Source: Candidatus Latescibacterota bacterium
GTDB lineage: Bacteria; Latescibacterota; UBA2968; GCA-2709665
Assembly: GCA_030746455.1 (NCBI GenBank)
Contig: JASLMQ010000917.1
Location: 1-5,214 of the forward strand
Direction of reading: 5' to 3'
DNA length: 5,214 nucleotides
Within the stretch, counting starts at the first letter, position 1; each line of letters begins with the position of its first letter. A program made the position numbers and the translations under genes. Shown here piece after piece: positions 1 to 5,214 of this stretch. The notes below the pieces were generated by a model. That model searched no databases and had not been told where the DNA came from. It saw nothing but the letters and a program-made list of their open reading frames with translations.

Positions 1-140
1 CTTGCTTCTGACGTCCGCGATTTCCCATCGCCATGTTCTCATCTCCCCGCTTCGGTTCGGTACCTACTCCATCATAGTACCTTCCTCGCGGGAAAACAAC
101 AGACAATGTGGCATGAATCTCAGTTTTTCAACGGGCTGCT

Positions 141-3100
141 ATGGCCGGGAGGCCGGAGCGTTCCCCAACCTGGGGGATGCTCCGTGTGGGAGTGGCGATC
201 CCTGCTCTGCTCTGTCTGGCCTTCCCACTCCAGGCAGCTGAATGCGCTCGATCTCCTGACGGCCGGGATGTAGCCTGGACGGTAACCCATGGACGGCCCG
301 CCGTACTCCTGACCGAGATCTGGGCCTCAGCTGCCGACGGCGCCCGTCCCAGGCAGATCGCAGCCTGCCTGGGAGAGGCGAGTGATCTTCAGTTCATCGC
401 GAACGGCGAGGGAGTCGTCTTCCTCGAGCACAGCCTTGTCACCACGGCGTTCGGTTCGCATCTGGTGGGACCAGTCCAGTTCCCGTTGGTTCGCAACCGG
501 GTCTGGCGCGTGGGACTGGGCGGTTCACCAAAGCGGCTCTGGCCTATTCCCGAAGACCTGCAGCCAGTGGGGATTGCCGTGTCCCCCGGTGGAGACCGGC
601 TGGCTGTGCAGGGGTACCTTGGAGATCTTCTCGACCGTCGAGATCGGGGCGTCTGGGCTGTGGGTCGGGACGGCGTGGCGGCTCGGGTGTTCGAGGGACG
701 TGTCGAAGGCCCAATGCGCTGGTCGTCAGAGACGGGCCGGATCGGTTGCCGTCTGCCGGACCCATCCGGCGCAAGGTGGATCTCCCTTGGCCTTGACGGA
801 TCTCTTATCGAGGATGCCTCTCTTCCCGGGGGGCCGCCGGAAAGCGCTGCGCCTTCCGGCCAAGTGCAGATCGCCGATGGCCACGATCGGGGAGGTCTGC
901 GTGAAGGCAGGCGGTTGCTCACGCTCGTAGATCGTGCCATTAACGAGGTCGCTCGGGCCCGGAAGGAGCTGCGCGAGGGAGACCGTGACGCCGCACGTGA
1001 GGCGTGCAAGAGAGGGATTCGTCACTTCGGAGCACTCCGAGGTGGGCCCGGGGGACCCGACCTCGGCAAAGAGGACTGCTCCCCCTATGTCCGGATGCTC
1101 GAGAGCTGGTACGATCTGAGGCTCGAGGAGCAAAGGCAGTTGATCTGTCAAGAACACATGTTGGTACTTGCGCATCTGGTGCATCAGTACGCTTCCGCAC
1201 ATGCGGGAACCTATCCGGCGGACCTCGATTCCCTTGCCTCCTGGATCCAGACGATACCCGGGCCGACGCGTCGTCGCAGTGGGGTGGAGACGGCCAGGAC
1301 AATCTCCACGTTCTGCCACTGTCCTGCCGATCCCGATGAAGGGCGTGCGATCAGTTATCTTTACCTGCCAGACTCCCCCGCGCCCGGCCCGGAGCTGGTC
1401 TGCCTCTGGCACCGAGGCTGCCTCCAGACAGGCGTGCCGCTGGACGGGGTTCGCACCACAGAGATCTCTCCGGTGCTTCTGGATTCGCTTGAGACGGCCG
1501 CCGAGGAGAAACTGGAGGCCGGAGAGGCACAGCGCTCGGTTGAGCTTCTGGAGCGCATCACCCATCAGGATCCGGACGATGCCGACGCCTTCCTTCTTCT
1601 GGGCCACGCACGTCTGGCTGAAGGGGAAGTCGATCGGGCGAAGGATGCGTTCGACCGGGCTGTGCACCTGGGCGAGAGGAAGACGCTGGCCCGGGCCTAT
1701 TACGGAATGGGGCTTGTGTATCTCCAGCGACCCTATGAGCGCTACATGGCCATCGACTACTTCCGCGACGCCTGGATAAAGGACCCGACCTTCGCAGACG
1801 CCCGGCACCAGATGGCGCAGATTCGATACAAGCTGCGCGAGCACGATACCAAGCACGTGCTCGAGGAGGTGCTGGAGATCGATCCGGACCGAGCAGACGC
1901 GACTATGATGATGGGGGATTGGTACTCGGACTTCGCAGAGGAGCACGAAAATGCCATCGTTTGGTACGCAAAGTGCCTGTCGATGCAGCCGGACGATCCC
2001 GAGGTCGTTCGACGACTCGGGGTGGCCTACCTGGAGCTGAAGGAGTACGACCGAATCGTGGACACGCTCCTGGGATTCGCGCAGCAGCATCCCGAGGCGA
2101 TCGGACTGTTCCCCATTGTCGCGCAGGCCTGTGTGAAGAGAGACAAGCCAGAGCTGGCGCTGGAGATGTTTGACAGGTACCTATCGGAAATCGACGCGGA
2201 GGAAAGGGAGCTCTACGAAGACGTCGAGCTGATTTCCTCGAGGGATGAGTACCGAGAGTACAGGAGTCTGTCTCGGGAGGAGATGCAGACCTTCCTGGTG
2301 AGCTTCTGGAACGGCCGAGATCCCGATCTCTCGACGCCGGTGAACGAGCGTCTGCTCGAGCACTACCGAAGGGTGTGGTACTCCCGCACGCACTTCGCGC
2401 GCGGAAAGAAGCCCTGGGACAGGAGAGGCGAGGTCTATATCCGGTTCGGAGAGCCGGATCACAAGACCAGCTCCAGGATGACGAATGCAGAGCAAAGCCT
2501 GGACGTGCAGCGGGTGAAGGAGTTGATGGCACTGGAGCTCTATGGTGCCGAAGCCGCTGGCAAGACCTTCATCGGGACAGTCTATCCCGTGCGCAGCAAG
2601 ACTTTCGCCGGTCAGATGGATGTGGACCGGAGCTATGACGCCACCGACGTGGATTTCCGAGAGAAGGAGGAAGCGAGTCTCGTTCTAGGATTCGGCGAAG
2701 CAGCAGAGGAAGCAGACGGTGACAGTGTAGACACCGGTGAGGGGGAATCAGAGTACTGGTACAAACTGACGGAGTTCCAGCCGGTTACCACTTCTCGCGG
2801 CGACCTGAGCAACGTTCCCTGGGAATCGTGGGTCTACACCCGCATCGGAGGTGGAATCGAGATCACCTTCACCGACGAGACCTTGAAAGGTATATTTGAT
2901 TACGCGCCCATGCCTCTGGCTCCGGACATGGAACTGGAGCAGCTTCGGCGATTCGCCAGATACGCACCCGGGACGGTACACCGTCGAGCAGCCGCAGCCG
3001 TGCCGGACCACTACATACCTGAGTACGAGGCCCAACCCTACGAGTTCTACTTCGACATCGCGGACTTCCGGGGATCAGAGGGATCCAGAGCCCTGGAGGT

Positions 3101-3851
3101 CTATTACGGGATGCCGAACGCGTCGGCCCGGTACCGTCCTGAGGAGGACCGGACAGAGCTGGTGGTATCTCGACAAGCCGCGCTGGTCGCGTCGGATGCC
3201 GACACGGTGTTTCGTACCGCCGGCCACCTGGTCTACAGGACGTCAGGAGATCGCAGGACGAGAGGCGCATTTGTGCCGGATGTCGCACGGCTGGAGGTCC
3301 CTCCTGGCGTGTATCGGATGGAGGTGAGAGCCAGAAACCGGCTCAACGGACGTCTGGGCATCTATCGCAAGAGCGTGGTGGTGAAGGACTATGCGACGGA
3401 AGAGCTGATGCTGAGCGATCTGCAGCTGGCCTGGCGCATCGTCGAGAGCCAGGAGGAGGGGAAGTTCGCGAAGCAGGGGCTCCACGTGATCCCGCTCCCC
3501 ACACGAACCTTCAGGAAGGGTCTGAGCGTCTATGTGTACTTCGAGATCTACAACCTGACCCGGGACGCATACGGACAGACCCGGTACCAGGTTCAGTACA
3601 CGGTCCGTCCGAAGGGAGGAACAGGTCTTGGCGGCATAGTCGCGCAGCTCGCGCAGACTTTCACCGGCAAGAAGCGTGAGGAAGTGGCTGTGGGATTCGA
3701 GCAGGTCGGCCTGGGAGAATCGGAGGCCGCCTACGTGGAGCTCGATCTGGGAGACAGTCGTGCCGGTCGGTACGAGCTACGGGTGGAGGTGACGGATATG
3801 AACAGTGGGACGGTTACGGGACGGGAGACGATATTTCGGGTGGAGGAGTAG
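141..3851 (+). CDS. Exported multidomain TPR / GWxTD-domain protein (function unknown)
   Basis: This is a predicted exported protein of 1236 residues. Residues 13-32 form a hydrophobic signal peptide, with cleavage likely after the QA or QAA near residues 31-33; no proper lipobox is seen. Residues 37-225 carry short beta-propeller-like motifs (RSPDG at 37, GIAVSPGGDRLAV at 144). Residues 255-330 look helical. Residues 333-445 resemble a pseudopilin C-terminal half (YPADLDSL at 358) and hold C392, C394, C421, H424 and C427. Residues 449-685 form about seven TPR units. The GWxTD domain starts near 715: FW at 722, RDP at 726, TPVNE at 732, then W759 and RRGEVYIRFGEPD at 761. An acidic stretch spans 841-872. 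The C-terminal region (about 960-1236) is beta-rich and contains YFEIYNL at 1133, typical of this family. ATG 141 is the first start after an in-frame stop at 114-116; ATG 177 (residue 13) also leaves an intact signal peptide. Neither start has a good ribosome binding site. The biochemical role of the family is not known. The GWxTD assignment rests on motif recognition, not on a search. Confidence -1.
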   Translation: MAGRPERSPTWGMLRVGVAIPALLCLAFPLQAAECARSPDGRDVAWTVTHGRPAVLLTEIWASAADGARPRQIAACLGEASDLQFIANGEGVVFLEHSLVTTAFGSHLVGPVQFPLVRNRVWRVGLGGSPKRLWPIPEDLQPVGIAVSPGGDRLAVQGYLGDLLDRRDRGVWAVGRDGVAARVFEGRVEGPMRWSSETGRIGCRLPDPSGARWISLGLDGSLIEDASLPGGPPESAAPSGQVQIADGHDRGGLREGRRLLTLVDRAINEVARARKELREGDRDAAREACKRGIRHFGALRGGPGGPDLGKEDCSPYVRMLESWYDLRLEEQRQLICQEHMLVLAHLVHQYASAHAGTYPADLDSLASWIQTIPGPTRRRSGVETARTISTFCHCPADPDEGRAISYLYLPDSPAPGPELVCLWHRGCLQTGVPLDGVRTTEISPVLLDSLETAAEEKLEAGEAQRSVELLERITHQDPDDADAFLLLGHARLAEGEVDRAKDAFDRAVHLGERKTLARAYYGMGLVYLQRPYERYMAIDYFRDAWIKDPTFADARHQMAQIRYKLREHDTKHVLEEVLEIDPDRADATMMMGDWYSDFAEEHENAIVWYAKCLSMQPDDPEVVRRLGVAYLELKEYDRIVDTLLGFAQQHPEAIGLFPIVAQACVKRDKPELALEMFDRYLSEIDAEERELYEDVELISSRDEYREYRSLSREEMQTFLVSFWNGRDPDLSTPVNERLLEHYRRVWYSRTHFARGKKPWDRRGEVYIRFGEPDHKTSSRMTNAEQSLDVQRVKELMALELYGAEAAGKTFIGTVYPVRSKTFAGQMDVDRSYDATDVDFREKEEASLVLGFGEAAEEADGDSVDTGEGESEYWYKLTEFQPVTTSRGDLSNVPWESWVYTRIGGGIEITFTDETLKGIFDYAPMPLAPDMELEQLRRFARYAPGTVHRRAAAAVPDHYIPEYEAQPYEFYFDIADFRGSEGSRALEVYYGMPNASARYRPEEDRTELVVSRQAALVASDADTVFRTAGHLVYRTSGDRRTRGAFVPDVARLEVPPGVYRMEVRARNRLNGRLGIYRKSVVVKDYATEELMLSDLQLAWRIVESQEEGKFAKQGLHVIPLPTRTFRKGLSVYVYFEIYNLTRDAYGQTRYQVQYTVRPKGGTGLGGIVAQLAQTFTGKKREEVAVGFEQVGLGESEAAYVELDLGDSRAGRYELRVEVTDMNSGTVTGRETIFRVEE
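309..324 (+). repeat. 16-base direct repeat shared by the two paralogues, copy 1
   Basis: CTGACCGAGATCTGGG occurs here and again at 4400-4415. It encodes the end of the shared LLTEIW motif (residues 57-61 here). It marks the best conserved DNA word between the two genes and reflects their common origin; it is not a separate element. Confidence -1.
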
Positions 3852-3926
3852 GCACCAGGCCCGGGGGGGACTCGGGAAGCATTGGAAATTGAGACGTGAG
3901 TTGGGCGGTTCCTCCACGCGACCACA

Positions 3927-4165
3927 CTGTCATTCCGAGGAGCCTTTGCCCTGGGCCTTTGGGGCCTCTGTGGGCGCGAAGGAGAAGGGAGCGGATCGAG
4001 GGATCCCTGTGTTGAGGGCAATGGGCAGGCGGTGGCCGAATCGATCACACGGAGCGCTCGGCGTACCGTTGGCCTGTCGGCGATCGGGTACGTGCAGGGG
4101 TTCCTCGCGCACTGAACGGAGGAGGTAGGCCGAAACAGCGTAGGGTAACGCGCTCGGAATGACAG
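3927..4165. repeat. MITE-like fold-back repeat with 13-base terminal inverted repeats
   Basis: CTGTCATTCCGAG at 3927-3939 is the exact reverse complement of CTCGGAATGACAG at 4153-4165. Pairing continues imperfectly inwards. Bases 3942-3967 match the complement of the right arm (about 4126-4150) at roughly 18 of 26 positions with one gap. Bases 3996-4009 match the complement of 4095-4108 at 11 of 14. A small central pair, GCCGA at 4035 and TCGGC at 4058, surrounds the palindrome GAGCGCTC (4052-4059). The pairs are nearly concentric (centres about 4046-4052), so the unit is one large imperfect hairpin. Ends reading TCATTCCGAG recur as interspersed repeats in many environmental bacterial genomes; this is from general knowledge, not a search. 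There is no transposase frame, so any mobility would depend on a transposase supplied elsewhere. No flanking target-site duplication is obvious. It could instead act as an RNA hairpin between the genes. Confidence -1.
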
Positions 4166-4211
4166 CCGAGTCTGCGTGCAATCAGGGTTAGGCGATCTGT
4201 TTCGGATCAAT

Positions 4212-4218
4212 AGAGGAG
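4212..4218 (+). promoter_or_regulatory. Ribosome binding site of the second gene
   Basis: AGAGGAG lies 7 bases before ATG 4226 and is a strong match to a Shine-Dalgarno sequence. It decides the start of the second gene against the in-frame ATG at 4235, and supports translation of a frame that has no stop inside the window. The first gene has no comparable site before either of its candidate starts. Confidence -1.
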
Positions 4219-4225
4219 TAGCGGA

Positions 4226-5214
4226 ATGAGATATATGCGATCGCGTTCGCCTGTTCCATGGGTGCTTGTCGTCGGCGTTGGATTGGTGTTCTCGTCGATT
4301 CTACTTAGGCCGCCACTGAGTTTTGCGTCGGAGGTGGTCAGGTCTCCCGATGGCGAGAAGACGGCGTGGACCGTCCCGCTGGGCACGCCCTCAACCTTAC
4401 TGACCGAGATCTGGGTCGACGGGGGAGATGGCTCCGGTGCCGCGCGGATCCGGTCGTTCCTCGGTGAGGCCAGAGACCTTCTCTTCCTGTCTGACGGACG
4501 AGAGCTGGTGTGCCTGCAGCACGGGCTGCGCTACACGCCACTGGACTGGGCCTTCATCGGCACACGAGATGTGCCTCTGATGCGGAGCCGCATCTGGCGT
4601 GTCCGAATCGACGGATCGAGCGAGAAATCGTGGCCGCTGCCCGACGATATCCACCCCGAGGGGATCGCTGTTGCCGGTGACTCGGGCTGGCTGATCGTCC
4701 AGGGGACCCAGGGAGAGCTGTCTGGCGAAGGTGAACGAGGCAGCTGGCTGGTGGATCGGGCGGGGAAGGTCACACCCCTGGAGCCGGATGACGACGCCTG
4801 GACCCAGGAAAGGGTCACTGGAGGTACCAGGCACGACGTAGCGGAATCCCGTACGTACGACGGCGACCTGACCGAAGAACGTCGGCGGGCGCTCAACACG
4901 GTACAAAGGACACTGGATGCCTTCGAGAAGGGCTACGAGCGGATGCACGGGGGGCGCTTCCGGTCCGCGAGCAGGTTGTTCGACGGAGCTCACGAGACCC
5001 TTAGCAGCATTCGTAAGATGGATCCGGGACCGGACCTGGCGAAGGCGGATCTGAAGGAGCACCTCGAGGCAACAGGACAATGGACCGACAGGTCCGATCC
5101 GGCGTTCGAACAAGTGGTCACGCGGGACCGCCTGTGCGCGATGGGCTCCCTGATCGATCGGTACCGGAAGACGCACGATGGGCGCGATCCCGACCATCTC
5201 GGTGAAGTCTATGC
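4226..5214 (+). CDS. Exported paralogue of the upstream GWxTD/TPR protein, 3' end outside window
   Basis: The frame is open for 329 codons and runs off the window end without a stop. The first 35 residues are a signal peptide: basic start (MRYMRSR), hydrophobic core at 12-27, likely cleavage after SFA at residue 34. Residues 39-180 align without a gap to residues 37-178 of the gene at 141-3851, with about 64 of 142 identities by hand count. Shared blocks include RSPDG, AWTV, LLTEIW, LGEA, WRV and GIAV. A helical stretch (about 215-265) and GPDL-K-D near 268 also match. The last visible residues (about 302-329) match the start of the pseudopilin-like module of gene 1. It lacks about 40 residues present in gene 1 between the propeller-like and helical regions. 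ATG 4226 is chosen because AGAGGAG lies 7 bases upstream; ATG 4235 is an in-frame alternative that is spaced less well. By analogy the unseen part should carry TPR and GWxTD domains, but this is inference. Function unknown. Confidence -1.
   Translation, partial: MRYMRSRSPVPWVLVVGVGLVFSSILLRPPLSFASEVVRSPDGEKTAWTVPLGTPSTLLTEIWVDGGDGSGAARIRSFLGEARDLLFLSDGRELVCLQHGLRYTPLDWAFIGTRDVPLMRSRIWRVRIDGSSEKSWPLPDDIHPEGIAVAGDSGWLIVQGTQGELSGEGERGSWLVDRAGKVTPLEPDDDAWTQERVTGGTRHDVAESRTYDGDLTEERRRALNTVQRTLDAFEKGYERMHGGRFRSASRLFDGAHETLSSIRKMDPGPDLAKADLKEHLEATGQWTDRSDPAFEQVVTRDRLCAMGSLIDRYRKTHDGRDPDHLGEVY
4400..4415 (+). repeat. 16-base direct repeat shared by the two paralogues, copy 2
   Basis: This is identical to 309-324 and lies in the same place of the second gene, encoding LTEIW at residues 59-63. 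The bases on either side diverge between copies within a few positions. Confidence -1.

Larger units (their letters stand above)
3852..4225. other. Intergenic region between the two paralogues
   Basis: This 374-base gap holds the fold-back repeat (3927-4165) and about 60 bases of leader before the second gene. I see no gene in it: frames crossing it on both strands have no family resemblance and no placed ribosome binding site. After the first stop codon there is a G-rich run but no hairpin followed by a T tract, so no ordinary intrinsic terminator is visible. I could not identify a convincing -35/-10 pair in 4166-4211. The gap is long enough for the second gene to have its own promoter. Confidence -1.

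Noticed and set aside
59..81. GGTAC/GTACC inverted repeat with CATAGT as a possible operator and -10 box
   Set aside because: Only 5 bases pair over a 13-base loop, and no -35 element is placed properly; this is within chance expectation.
2..241. Possible short gene starting at TTG 2 and overlapping the start of gene 1
   Set aside because: It has no start context inside the window and no recognisable motifs, and its second half is an out-of-frame reading of the signal-peptide region of gene 1.
159..245. Lipoprotein signal in gene 1 (C25 or C35)
   Set aside because: ALLC and AAEC do not satisfy the lipobox rule at the position before the cysteine, and the paralogue has no cysteine there.
726..2090. 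Long open frame of 454 codons on the - strand
   Set aside because: It lies wholly within the first gene, has no recognisable motif or upstream ribosome binding site, and long antisense frames are expected in GC-rich coding DNA.
4116..4127. Purine-rich GGAGGAGG sequence resembling a ribosome binding site
   Set aside because: No ATG, GTG or TTG follows at a suitable distance with an open frame; it lies in the right arm of the repeat.
3805..4210. Small frames on both strands across the intergenic gap
   Set aside because: They run through the fold-back repeat and the end of gene 1, have no family features and no ribosome binding site, and their open length is explained by base composition.

Overview
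The window is GC-rich bacterial DNA. It holds two large genes on the + strand separated by a 374-base gap. Nothing convincing is encoded on the - strand, where the long open frames are shadows typical of GC-rich DNA. The main gene (141-3851) encodes an exported protein of 1236 residues that belongs, on motif evidence, to the GWxTD-domain family. Such proteins are known mainly from Acidobacteriota, Gemmatimonadota and related or candidate phyla (FCB-like lineages), and their function is not established. I therefore suggest an environmental member of one of those groups, but the window has no phylogenetic marker, so this is a weak inference.

Layout: 1-140 is an upstream leader in which I see no gene. 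Gene 1 reads, in order: signal peptide, partial beta-propeller (PD40/WD40-like) region, short helical region, a Cys/His-containing module resembling pseudopilin C-terminal halves, about seven TPR repeats, the GWxTD domain with an acidic insert, and a beta-rich C-terminal region. The intergenic gap carries a 239-base fold-back (MITE-like) repeat at 3927-4165. It ends in a perfect 13-base inverted repeat, and its arms pair imperfectly well inwards. Gene 2 begins at 4226 behind a good Shine-Dalgarno sequence and stays open to the end of the window (329 codons visible, no stop).

Gene 2 is a clear tandem paralogue of gene 1. By hand count about 64 of 142 residues are identical without a gap (gene 1 residues 37-178, gene 2 residues 39-180). 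The similarity resumes in the helical region and in the start of the pseudopilin-like module. The two differ by about 40 residues in between, where gene 1 has what looks like one extra propeller blade. The most noteworthy points are this tandem pair of exported multidomain proteins, the pseudopilin-like module placed between propeller and TPR regions, and the fold-back repeat lying between the paralogues. A joint role of the two proteins at the cell envelope is plausible but is inference only.
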